Part shown: in pieces, positions 18,501 to 26,546 of the stretch
Layout: each line of letters starts with the position of its first letter
Position numbering within the stretch: the stretch's first letter is position 1
Source of the DNA: Alphaproteobacteria bacterium UBA3002
Lineage (GTDB): Bacteria; Pseudomonadota; Alphaproteobacteria; Rickettsiales; UBA3002
Assembly: GCA_002346425.1 (NCBI GenBank)
Contig: DDZS01000065.1
Coordinates: forward strand, 1-64,000
Reading direction: 5' to 3'
DNA length: 64,000 nt
Position numbers and translations under genes: made by a program
The notes under the pieces: generated by a model
Databases searched by the model: none
What the model was told of the DNA's origin: nothing
The model's input: the letters and a program-made list of their open reading frames with translations, nothing else

Positions 18501-18647
18501 ATCTTTGCCTTTGTCACCAATACGTCTGGCCCGGTGACGCCACAGCAATTCAGTCAGGTCAGCGACCAGATCAGCCGCATGGAGAACTTCATGCAGTCCT
18601 ACCGCGATCAGGTGGAAACCGGTGGGTTGAGTAGCATTTTAAATTAG
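15504..18647 (+). CDS. Large periplasmic TPR-repeat protein with AMIN-like N-terminus
   Basis: 1047 residues from the ATG at 15504, chosen for the GAGG site upstream and because it places a signal peptide at the start (MKNKILGIGAALLLYLPVSA, cleavage after AFA). Residues about 25-115 look like an AMIN-type beta domain (QQSDFTRVLFSWPEKVRF, split). Residues about 120-245 are a Pro/Ala/Glu-rich linker that probably spans the periplasm or wall. From about residue 490 onward the protein is made of tetratricopeptide-like helices. It ends convergently with a pseudopilin gene. It may organise envelope or flagellar complexes, since such proteins often lie near motility genes; the exact role is unknown. 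Confidence 0.75.
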   Translation: MKNKILGIGAALLLYLPVSAFAALTPEISVRQQSDFTRVLFSWPEKVRFKVAPSGDKVTLEFSEAATLDTARIRSALGARLQAAQVTDNGRKLVLDFDQPYRIRHFISGNANGIDIMDADTPPPSPIVPPPEPIAEAKPPAPPPAPKPKPAVPEETAATPTVPLTQPAPAPEAPAAETPAPAEHEPIAEAAEPEATAAPEAPASQPNAPVPETTDPFAANEPEAAVKAELEAPEQIEIIEEEPAEPAPVAEVTETGGDYPFLVTTNLLPTMTEIRFPWRERVAAATFLRGDAIWIVFNKHKALNMTLLKSIMPASVLQVDEVAVPNHTVLRLTTDGTIFPKMVQPERSGEWHVVLSVYKQVPPVPLPIERRGLERDNPSLFIPTLQYAKPVTISDPVIGDAMRIAAVYTPGAGIYPARDYPQVHLPATAQGVVAIPKTDLLRFRTSRSGFIIDSKEGLALSKELPELKLAELEVLGGDDATWFPWDRWNPEPDSFMEARAKLQQAMVGSAGIRSTSLQLKLAELYLSEGLAAEALSFLNLIEEQDPGFFKERKLQAYRGAAKFLMDRYDEAKTAFSAEELASDDERKLWLDALKIFEESRPRFDYVDYYTRYIQYYPPALRDKLAIVAADNYINRKSYSRAMTTLETIGALEETDERMPYIDFLIGKIAQKKGQIKTAQEIWEPLTKQDKDRFVRARAEFALVTMLLDEELIDREEAIERLDTLRVVWRGDSLEMNLLNYLGSLYMQEERYIEGLRAWNELIEQFPTAEVAPDIAREMASIFKQLFSKGEADKLTPLEALALFYEFKRLIPIGEEGDVMVQDLADRLAKVDLLHRAAELLEHQIAFRQDKQARSKLGSRLAMIYLLNGEPKKSLETLEVTNYGENPAELRQRRQRIAAMAFASTGEPQRGVDMLEGDPSREAQLVRLNLYWQMREWRNVIRSGEALMGIRPDVTAPLTQQESEVMLQLAIAYMFERENDQLAYLRDVFGPLMPDGPNKEIFAFVTNTSGPVTPQQFSQVSDQISRMENFMQSYRDQVETGGLSSILN

Positions 18648-18656
18648 CGAATGCCT

Positions 18657-19421
18657 TTAAAAGCTATGCCTGAAACGGAACGCGCATTTAATGCCCGGGT
18701 TATCCAGATCGTATTTCGCGGTCACATCCGCGAAAGTGGTCGCCTCTGTACAAAAGTCCCAATTTATCGCGATAGCTTTGCCCTGCCCCGGTAGGCCGTC
18801 ATCTAGCTTTTTGTCGATGTTCCAGGCTTCTTCCGTGGTCAGGATATTGCCTGCGGTAGAAAAACCTGCTAGATAGGCGCCAAAAACAAGATGATTGCCA
18901 TAATCTGCTTTAAAATTAGTGGTATCTCCCGGCGCATTATCCCAAGTAAAGACACTCCACCCGCCATTGGAAAGTTTGGACGGCGGCACGTTTGTTCCAA
19001 TGACCGCATCGGCCAACGTGGAGCCATTTAACCCGCTATAGGTGCCTTCCACCAGCCCCGCGAGCGCCAGTTGCTTCCAGAATTGATAAGCCTCGGAGGT
19101 CATATTCGGTGTGGCAGATGTTCCTATCCTGCCATCCCCATTGCCATTACAGGTTCCGGGAGAGCCGTTGGAGGTCGCCGCATCGGCACAGGCGGCATTG
19201 TCGTCGCCCCAGAACAATGTCGCCTTGGACATGTCGCCGGGCAGCGCAAAATATTTATCGCGGAAAGTCTGCACCGCCGTCACATAGCGCGAATATTCGG
19301 TTGTCACACTGCGCATTTCTGCGGCGCGAATCAAGCTCTGACCCGTCAAAATCCCTCCGGTTAGTAAACCGAGAATGACCAGCACAATGGACAATTCAAC
19401 GAGCGAGAAACCTTTTTTCAT
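18657..19421 (-). CDS. Type II secretion/type IV pilus pseudopilin-like protein
   Basis: 254 residues with a canonical prepilin leader: MKKG|FSLVELSIVLVILGLLTGG, with the conserved Glu at +5 and cleavage after Gly4. The body has a long amphipathic helix followed by a loop-rich region with paired cysteines (AACADAATSNGSPGTCNGNG) and a C-terminal pair (DFCTEAT, IKCAFRF). No other pilus or secretion genes are nearby, so the partner machine is encoded elsewhere. Such lone alphaproteobacterial pseudopilins are common; the specific role is unknown. Confidence 0.85.
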   Translation of the reverse strand: MKKGFSLVELSIVLVILGLLTGGILTGQSLIRAAEMRSVTTEYSRYVTAVQTFRDKYFALPGDMSKATLFWGDDNAACADAATSNGSPGTCNGNGDGRIGTSATPNMTSEAYQFWKQLALAGLVEGTYSGLNGSTLADAVIGTNVPPSKLSNGGWSVFTWDNAPGDTTNFKADYGNHLVFGAYLAGFSTAGNILTTEEAWNIDKKLDDGLPGQGKAIAINWDFCTEATTFADVTAKYDLDNPGIKCAFRFRHSF

Positions 19422-19476
19422 CTCTCTAATCTAATCGAGCATTATTAAGAAAAGATTAAGAGCTGGCATGTTATCA

Positions 19477-19749
19477 CTAATTTTTTGGTATTTTATCCTC
19501 TTCGACGACTTCATACTCGGTCTCAATGATCGTCGTATGGGGCGTCTCGTCAGAATGCGGCGCGGTGGGTGTGCGGGGCGTGATCCAGCCCTGACGGACC
19601 ATGAAGCGGCGCACATAAAACACGCAAGCGCCGATAGCGGCTAAGGCGAGCACAAAAATGAGGACGTAAAAGGCGATCCAGGCGAGGAGAATGAGCACAA
19701 CGATGAAGACCATCGCCTGCAGGATTTGTTTAAAGGAAAGTGTCTGCAT
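19477..19749 (-). CDS. Small membrane protein after fliP
   Basis: 90 residues from the ATG at 19749; a longer frame starting at 19767 would overlap fliP. One or two hydrophobic segments at about 9-50 (VFIVVLILLAWIAFYVLIFV), then a cytoplasmic tail rich in Thr, Pro and Glu ending EEDKIPKN. It is the last gene of the csrA-fliP operon, 7 bp after fliP. No known flagellar family recognised. Confidence 0.6.
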   Translation of the reverse strand: MQTLSFKQILQAMVFIVVLILLAWIAFYVLIFVLALAAIGACVFYVRRFMVRQGWITPRTPTAPHSDETPHTTIIETEYEVVEEDKIPKN

Positions 19750-19756
19750 GCGGCGC

Positions 19757-20479
19757 TTATACCCCAAAACTTCGCACTAAGCTACCCGCAACCATATACC
19801 ATCCATCTACCAACACAAAAAAGATGAGCTTGAACGGGAGTGAAATAAGCACGGGCGGCAACATCATCATACCCATCGCCATCAGCACGGATGCGACCAG
19901 CATATCGATAATCAAAAAGGGTACGAAAATCAGAAAGCCAATCTCGAAGGCCCGCCTGAGTTCGGAGATCATGAAAGCGGGCACCAAGACCTGATACGGT
20001 GTGGCGAGCGGATCTTCGATCACCATGTCCGGATCCATATCCACGAATAATTCCAGATCTTTTTCGCGCACGTGACGTAGCATAAACAGCCGGAACGGAT
20101 GTGCGGCCTTTTCCAACGCCACTTCCTCGGAAATTTGCTCTTCCATCAGTGGCAGCAACCCATCGTAATAACTTTTTTCAAACACCGGCATCATGATAAA
20201 AAGCGACATAAACAGGGCGAGACCAATCAACACTTGGTTCGGCGGGGTTTGCTGCGTTCCCATCGCGGTACGCAGAAATGCGAGCACCACGATAATCCGC
20301 GTGAATGACGTCATCATCACCAATACAGAAGGCGCCAGTGACAGGACGGTGAGCAATAGCACCATCTGGATAATGCGCGCGGTGGTCGATCCGCCTTCTC
20401 CCCCGAGATCGAGCGAGAATTCCTGCGCCAAAGCGGCAGAGGGCAACAGTATCAACAGCGCCAATAACCAGTTACGCAT
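19757..20479 (-). CDS. fliP: Flagellar export gate protein FliP
   Basis: Forms the pentameric core of the flagellar type III export gate in the inner membrane. 240 residues with a cleavable signal peptide (residues 1-18), then the family signatures FTRIIVVLAFLRTAMGTQQTPPNQVLIGLALF (quoted in part: PPNQVLIGLALF near residue 78) and the C-terminal ELRRAFEIGFLIFVPFLIID block. Overlaps fliO by 8 bp, showing translational coupling. Confidence 0.97.
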   Translation of the reverse strand: MRNWLLALLILLPSAALAQEFSLDLGGEGGSTTARIIQMVLLLTVLSLAPSVLVMMTSFTRIIVVLAFLRTAMGTQQTPPNQVLIGLALFMSLFIMMPVFEKSYYDGLLPLMEEQISEEVALEKAAHPFRLFMLRHVREKDLELFVDMDPDMVIEDPLATPYQVLVPAFMISELRRAFEIGFLIFVPFLIIDMLVASVLMAMGMMMLPPVLISLPFKLIFFVLVDGWYMVAGSLVRSFGV

Positions 20480-20762
20480 CCTTTACCTCCCGCCCCGAAA
20501 CATCATAGGATTCGATTAGCACATCCTGCGTTGGCCCGGAAAGAATTAAATGTTCGCGGTTGTCAAAGCGCACCACGACCAGCCGCCGTTTCGGGTCAAG
20601 CATCAGGCGCTCCACTATTTTCAACCGCGGCTCACCCTTGCCGCTAGCGCTGATGAAACGTCTCTCCAACCCAAAGCGTTTGAAGGCCCAGGCAACGAGC
20701 AAAATCAGCGCTAGTACGAAAAGTAACGAAACAAGCGAGCGCAGAAGATCGGGTGATTCCAT
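20472..20762 (-). CDS. fliO: Flagellar export protein FliO
   Basis: 96 residues: one membrane segment near the N-terminus (LLFVLALILLVAWAFKRFG) followed by a cytoplasmic domain with LKIVERLMLDPKRRLVVVRFDN, the FliO core pattern. It helps FliP assemble. It overlaps the next gene (fliP) by 8 bp and the previous gene by one base. Confidence 0.88.
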   Translation of the reverse strand: MESPDLLRSLVSLLFVLALILLVAWAFKRFGLERRFISASGKGEPRLKIVERLMLDPKRRLVVVRFDNREHLILSGPTQDVLIESYDVSGREVKDA

Positions 20763-21097
20763 TACCCCTCCTGCGGTTCGCCGGACGGCGGCATCGGCTG
20801 CGCATAGGCCTTGGCGGCCTGACTATGCTGCGTCGTGCCTTGTAAATCGTCACGCAGGAGATTGCGTTTTTCTTCCATCTGCGCTTTCAGCTCGTCCAGC
20901 TCTATGGCAATCGCCTCCAGATTGGCCGAATGCTGGCGCGCATCGCTTACGGGGAGGTTGCCAATTACCTGACACATTTGCTCGACCTTTGGCTGCATGG
21001 CGGCAATATCGCTGAATTCCCCACGCTCACAGCTGGCTTTAGCTTCCGCGATATAATCCTGCAATTCGCTAATCAGTTGCGTCGCTTCTTTACTCAT
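20762..21097 (-). CDS. Flagellar-operon coiled-coil protein of unknown function
   Basis: 111 residues, almost entirely helical (LISELQDYIAEAKASCERG and NLEAIAIELDELKAQMEEKR) with a Pro-rich tail. No signal or membrane segment. It sits between fhlB and fliO with its stop overlapping the fliO start, so it is part of the flagellar operon. Size and helical form resemble FlgN/FliT-type export chaperones, but there is no sequence signature to prove this. Confidence 0.65.
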   Translation of the reverse strand: MSKEATQLISELQDYIAEAKASCERGEFSDIAAMQPKVEQMCQVIGNLPVSDARQHSANLEAIAIELDELKAQMEEKRNLLRDDLQGTTQHSQAAKAYAQPMPPSGEPQEG

Positions 21098-21106
21098 AAC
21101 ACCTCC

Positions 21107-21439
21107 TTATAACCCGCGCTTTTGTTTCAGGGCGGCATTGGCTTGATAGACATAGCGCAGAATTTCGGCGACCGCGGCAAACGCCTCAATTGGTATCGGC
21201 GAATCCACTTCGATTTTTTCCAGCACTTCGACCAGATCGGCATCTTCACGCACTTTGATGCCATTGGCGAAAGCAATCGCCAGAATCTGCTCGGCAATCG
21301 CGCCCTTGCCACTGGCGGTGATGCGCGGCGTCGCATCGCCTTTGGTGCGATCATATTTAATCGCGACGGCTTTGCTCTGGCCTTTCGGCGGTTCCGGTTG
21401 CGCGCCTTCCAGCAGGTTAATCTTCGGTTCGTCAGTCAT
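21107..21439 (-). CDS. fhlB: FlhB C-terminal-domain homologue (FhlB)
   Basis: 110 residues matching only the cytoplasmic tail of the export switch protein FlhB: AVAIKYDRTKGDATPRITASG and the following GIKVREDADLVEVLEKIEVDSPIP (both quoted in part), then FAAVAEILRYVYQAN. It lacks the membrane part and the NPTH autocleavage site, as is usual for FhlB-type proteins, which may substitute for the FlhB tail or modulate substrate switching. The start overlaps the csrA end by 8 bp. Confidence 0.82.
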   Translation of the reverse strand: MTDEPKINLLEGAQPEPPKGQSKAVAIKYDRTKGDATPRITASGKGAIAEQILAIAFANGIKVREDADLVEVLEKIEVDSPIPIEAFAAVAEILRYVYQANAALKQKRGL

Positions 21440-21665
21440 CGCCCAGATTCAATTCAAAATCGCCCCAGTCATCGCCAAAACCACCCAGCGCTGCGGCTTG
21501 ATTTTCTGCCATAATTTTATCGTGAATTTCTTTGCGCAATACGGTTGCCTCCGGTGGGAAGGTGAAGCCAATTTTTACGGTTTTTCCGCGCACTTCCACC
21601 ACCGTCATCTCAATATGATTATTGATCACGATGGATTCCCCAAGCTTGCGCGATAGATATAACAT
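21432..21665 (-). CDS. csrA: Carbon storage regulator CsrA
   Basis: RNA-binding translational regulator that often controls flagellin or motility genes. 77 residues; the core MLYLSRKLGESIVINN...TVVEVRGKTVKIGFTFP... VLRKEIHDKI matches the family, with Arg at position 6 and Arg44-type residue in VLRKEI. The C-terminus has an acidic extension (DDWGDFELNLGDD) beyond the usual 60-odd residues. AGGAGG stands 7 bases before the start. It is the first gene of the csrA-fhlB-X-fliO-fliP operon, divergent from flgB. Confidence 0.92.
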   Translation of the reverse strand: MLYLSRKLGESIVINNHIEMTVVEVRGKTVKIGFTFPPEATVLRKEIHDKIMAENQAAALGGFGDDWGDFELNLGDD

Positions 21666-21700
21666 GCCCGTAACCTCCTGTTACTGTGTACCTTCTGGTT

Positions 21701-21716
21701 TGGCGTAATTCCTGCA
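21701..21716 (+). promoter_or_regulatory. Sigma-54 promoter of the flgB operon
   Basis: TGGCGTAATTCCTGCA has GG and GC separated by 10 bp and matches TGGC and TGCA of the -24/-12 consensus. It reads toward flgB, leaving a leader of about 110 bases that contains the GGCA-N5-TGCC element. Confidence 0.6.
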
Positions 21717-21795
21717 TTATCCATAGCAGCTGTGAACAACCACGGCAAATACTATTGGCAATGATGAGGAAAATCGTGTAGTATAACGTTAAATA

Positions 21796-21808
21796 GGCAG
21801 AAAATGCC
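21796..21808 (+). promoter_or_regulatory. Inverted repeat GGCA-N5-TGCC (putative flagellar activator site)
   Basis: GGCA gaaaa TGCC flanked by TA and TAGCTAAGATTA. It lies 80 bp downstream of the sigma-54 promoter, and 28 bp before the flgB start. FlbD sites downstream of flagellar promoters are known from Caulobacter, so this position is acceptable for an enhancer. Confidence 0.5.
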
Positions 21809-21836
21809 TAGCTAAGATTAACAAACAGGGATCGCT

Positions 21837-22244
21837 ATGGATTACAGCAAACTCACGCTGATGAATATGATGGGCACGAAGATGGGCTATCTGGCCGAGC
21901 GGACGGATGTGCTCTCCCAAAATATCGCGAATATCGATACGCCGGGCTATAAAGCGCGCGATCTAAAAGAGCTGGATTTTAAGCGCCTCGCCGCGCTGCA
22001 AACCAATAAATTGAAAATGCGCACTACCTCGTCGCTGCATACGGGCGGCTTGCCGAAAATGCCGAATGATTATCGCGACGAAAAAACGCGCAAAACCTTC
22101 GAAACATCGCCAGTGGAAAACAATATTTCTCTGGAAGAGCAAATGGCAAAAATTGCCGATACGCAGATGGAACATCAAATGGTGACCAATCTGTATCGCA
22201 AAACCACCGGCCTGTTTAAAACAGCGCTCGGAACGCAGAATTAG
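21837..22244 (+). CDS. flgB: Flagellar proximal rod protein FlgB
   Basis: 135 residues. The N-terminal rod motif SQNIANIDTPGYKARDLKELDF near residues 28-49 (quoted in part) is characteristic; the C-terminal helix has MAKIADTQMEHQMVTNLYRKT. Forms part of the rod just above the MS ring. First gene of flgB-flgC-fliE; start supported by AGGGAT. Confidence 0.96.
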   Translation: MDYSKLTLMNMMGTKMGYLAERTDVLSQNIANIDTPGYKARDLKELDFKRLAALQTNKLKMRTTSSLHTGGLPKMPNDYRDEKTRKTFETSPVENNISLEEQMAKIADTQMEHQMVTNLYRKTTGLFKTALGTQN

Positions 22245-22256
22245 GGAGGGTAACCA

Positions 22257-22673
22257 ATGCCGACATCTGATCTTGTCAAAAGCATGTATATCGCCGCGCA
22301 TGGCATGAAAGCGCAGAGCGAACGTCTGAAAGTCGTCTCACAAAACGTCGCCAACGCCGATTCTGTGGGCACGCGTCCGGGCGAAGCACCGTATCGCCGG
22401 AAAGTGCTGACCTTTAAAAACATCATGGACCGCGATTCGGAAGTCGATTTCGTACAAGTGAAGAAGCGCGGTTACGACATGTCTGATTTCAAACTGAAAT
22501 ATGACCCGTCACACCCGGCGGCAGATGAAAAAGGCTATGTGCGCTATCCGAACGTCAACCCGCTGATTGAAGCGATGGACATGCGCGAAGCCCGCCGCGG
22601 CTACGAAGCGAATCTGAACGTCGTTGAAGTGTCGAAGGCGATGATTAACCAAACCATCAATCTACTGCGCTAA
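22257..22673 (+). CDS. flgC: Flagellar proximal rod protein FlgC
   Basis: 138 residues. N-terminal AAHGMKAQSERLKVVSQNVANADS and C-terminal NVNPLIEAMDMREARRGYEANL (both quoted in part) are the two rod-helix signatures; the middle matches VPYVRYPNVNP-type FlgC sequences (GYVRYPNVNP). 12 bp after flgB, preceded by GGGAGGG. Confidence 0.96.
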   Translation: MPTSDLVKSMYIAAHGMKAQSERLKVVSQNVANADSVGTRPGEAPYRRKVLTFKNIMDRDSEVDFVQVKKRGYDMSDFKLKYDPSHPAADEKGYVRYPNVNPLIEAMDMREARRGYEANLNVVEVSKAMINQTINLLR

Positions 22674-22690
22674 TTTAGGGAGCATTACCA

Positions 22691-23032
22691 ATGGCTGTTT
22701 CATTTAATCACGCATCGAATGCCTATATGAGCTCCGCCAACCGTTTGGCCGAGCGTATCGTGACCGATATGGAAAATAAAACCGCCGGCGCGATCCCCAG
22801 CGATTCGACGCCGTCGACCTCGTTCAAAGATTTAATCAGCAACTCAATGGATCAGGCGCGCGACGCCGGTTACCAGGGTGAGATGACCAGCACGAAAGCG
22901 GTCGCGAAAGAAGCCGAGCTGCATGACCTAATCACCGCAGTCTCCAATGCCGAGCTGACACTGAACACGGTCGTCGCCGTGCGCGATAAAATGATTGCGG
23001 CCTATCAGGACGTAATCAAGATGCCAATCTAA
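22691..23032 (+). CDS. fliE: Flagellar hook-basal body protein FliE
   Basis: 113 residues. The C-terminal helices AELHDLITAVSNAELTLNTVVAVRDKMIAAYQDVIKMPI (quoted in part: AELTLNTVVAVRDKMIAAYQ) are the family signature; FliE links the MS ring to the rod. It ends convergently, 4 bp overlapping the end of the interrupted gene on the other strand. Confidence 0.95.
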   Translation: MAVSFNHASNAYMSSANRLAERIVTDMENKTAGAIPSDSTPSTSFKDLISNSMDQARDAGYQGEMTSTKAVAKEAELHDLITAVSNAELTLNTVVAVRDKMIAAYQDVIKMPI

Positions 23033-23418
23033 GCGCGCTGCGTTTCTGTTTGCTGCGTGGTAGCAGGCAAACCATGCGCCACTTCCGGCAGCGCCTCTAC
23101 GCTAGCCATAATCGGCAACATTTTATGCGGTTGTAGCGGTTGCTTAATAACTGCTGTTTCCTGCTCTTCCCCACCCGCTTTACTCGGCGCTTGGCGCTGT
23201 GCAACCTGATTCGTGCTATTGAATGCCGCGCCTAACGCATCAGCGGTACTCAACGCATGCAATGCCGCGTCGTATTCGGCCTAACTGACCGCGGCATCGC
23301 GTTGTAAAAATTGGCCATAAACCGGCACACCACCCAAAAAGCGGTTCCAGATATCGGCGCTTTTATATACTTCCCGCGCTTCTGTCAGACGTGTGTGTAA
23401 GTCGCTGCGTGTGGTCAT
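23029..23418 (-). pseudogene. Gene interrupted by an in-frame amber codon (or two short genes)
   Basis: A 45-residue frame starts at 23418 (MTTRSDLHTRLTEAREVYK) after an exceptionally good ribosome site (GGAAGGAGAG) and stops at a TAG (23281-23283). The very same frame continues without further stops to 23029, reading AEYDAALHALSTADALGAAF and ending TQQTETQRA; the only internal starts are TTG. A single change from CAG to TAG would explain this: the full protein would be 129 residues. TAG is an ordinary stop in this genome (e.g. fliG), so general recoding is unlikely. A PhoB-like promoter precedes it. No family recognised. Either a recent nonsense mutation, a sequencing error, or a functional 45-residue product. 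Confidence 0.6.
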
Positions 23419-23469
23419 GGGGCTCTCCTTCCAAATAGATCAAATTTTATCTATTTATAGCAGAGAAAT

Positions 23470-23487
23470 ATGACAGTTTTGTGACAG
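23470..23487 (-). promoter_or_regulatory. PhoB-box-like direct repeat
   Basis: On the minus strand CTGTCACAAAACTGTCAT, the best match in the window to the PhoB consensus. A TATAAA (23454-23459) follows after exactly 10 bp, the standard layout of PhoB-activated promoters, and leads to the gene starting at 23418. Confidence 0.7.
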
Positions 23488-23530
23488 TGGCGCGATTACG
23501 CCTTCAAGCCACTCTTTATAGGTAGAATTG

Positions 23531-25255
<1,725 letters not shown>

Positions 25256-25762
25256 TTATTGCGCTGCACTCGGAGCAGCCGGTACGGAATCTTCAGCAGG
25301 TGTCACTTCTTCGTCGGTCATTTCTTCTAAGGCAGACGGCTCTTCTTCCGCAGGTTCAACCGCTTCGTTGGACGAACGGTCCGGAACGCTTAATGGATTG
25401 GTCGGTGCTTCTGGTGCGGCCTCGTCAATCGGCGCTTCGGGAACCGCTTCCCCATCTTCCTCCGTCATCCCCTCGGCGCGCATCGCCGGGCCAGACTGAT
25501 CGGCTTTCTGAATACGATCCACCAGGGAAACATCATGCTGGTCGGCGGCTAACATCGATAGCCACAAACTATTCAGCATGAATAACGCGGCGAGTACGGC
25601 GGTGGCGCGGGTCATGAAATTGGCGCTTTGGCGGCCAGACATGAAGTTCGAACCGCTACCGCTGCCCAAACCGAACCCATCGGTATCGCTACGTTGAAGC
25701 AGCACGATCGCGCATAAAGCGAGTGCGATGACGACATGGATGATCAGAAAAATATGAATCAT
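25256..25762 (-). CDS. secG: Preprotein translocase subunit SecG
   Basis: 168 residues. Residues 1-80 are SecG: two membrane helices (IFLIIHVVIALALCAIVLLQ and MTRATAVLAALFMLNSLWLS) around the GGFG-like glycine loop GFGLGSGSGSNFMSGRQSANF (quoted in part). The C-terminal 90 residues are a low-complexity acidic Pro/Ala/Glu tail that is typical of alphaproteobacterial SecG. Overlaps the tpiA stop by 4 bp. Confidence 0.93.
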   Translation of the reverse strand: MIHIFLIIHVVIALALCAIVLLQRSDTDGFGLGSGSGSNFMSGRQSANFMTRATAVLAALFMLNSLWLSMLAADQHDVSLVDRIQKADQSGPAMRAEGMTEEDGEAVPEAPIDEAAPEAPTNPLSVPDRSSNEAVEPAEEEPSALEEMTDEEVTPAEDSVPAAPSAAQ

Positions 25763-26469
25763 GATGGTGTACTTTCTTGCAAGGCGCGTAACATAGCGGC
25801 AAAAGACGCGCCGTCAAGGCTGGCGCTACCCACTAGCGCGCCATCAACACCTTTTAGCTTCGCAATGTCGCCCATATTCCCCGGTTTTGCCGATCCGCCA
25901 TAGATCACGGGCGCGTCCACCAACCCGTGGATAAAGCCATGCGTGTCCTCAATTTCCTGCATTTCCGGGGTCAGGCCGGTACCGATGGCCCAGACCGGTT
26001 CATAGGCAATCACCACCTCGCCATTCGGCACGGTCGCGGTGATTTGTTCCACCAGCACGTCGCGCGTTTTCCCTGCTTCGTATTCGGCGCGGGTTTCGCC
26101 AATGCAAATCACCGGAGTCAGCCCCGCTTCCATCGCCGCTTCGGCTTTGGCTTTCACCGTGTCGTTATCTTCTCCATGCTGCTGGCGCCGTTCGGAATGC
26201 CCACATAATACATATGCACAGCCTGTGCGTTTCAGCATCTCGGCAGAAATATTACCGGTAAACGCGCCTTCTTTTTGCCAATGACAGTCCTGCCCGCCCA
26301 GTTGCACATGCGTTTGCGCCCGCACCATTTGCGCCGCCGCAAGCTGCGTAAACGGGGGGAAAAGCACCACTTCGACGGATTCATCGATATGTACGGTCGT
26401 TACTGCCTGCATCCATTGCGGCAGCGGCGGTGTGAACATTTTCCAGTTGGCCATGAGATAGCGTGTCAT
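25759..26469 (-). CDS. tpiA: Triosephosphate isomerase
   Basis: 236 residues. Interconverts dihydroxyacetone phosphate and glyceraldehyde 3-phosphate. Active-site residues are visible: Lys in ANWKM near residue 10, His in LCGHSERRQ near 90, Glu in YEPVWAIGTG near 157; the phosphate loop is YGGSAKPGN. Slightly shorter than average (about 250). First gene of tpiA-secG-pyrG and divergent from ppiD. Confidence 0.97.
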   Translation of the reverse strand: MTRYLMANWKMFTPPLPQWMQAVTTVHIDESVEVVLFPPFTQLAAAQMVRAQTHVQLGGQDCHWQKEGAFTGNISAEMLKRTGCAYVLCGHSERRQQHGEDNDTVKAKAEAAMEAGLTPVICIGETRAEYEAGKTRDVLVEQITATVPNGEVVIAYEPVWAIGTGLTPEMQEIEDTHGFIHGLVDAPVIYGGSAKPGNMGDIAKLKGVDGALVGSASLDGASFAAMLRALQESTPS

Positions 26470-26546
26470 ACTAGCCGGGTAGCACAGGCATCCCGAGATG
26501 GCAAATCCCGGATTGACTTATGCCCAGCCTCGGCTAGAGATCAGGC

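Noticed and set aside
23281..23283. Reassigned UAG codon (e.g. amber decoding) in the split gene
   Set aside because: TAG ends well-supported genes here (fliG, the 77-residue gene, the 38999 gene), so general reassignment is not credible; mutation is simpler.
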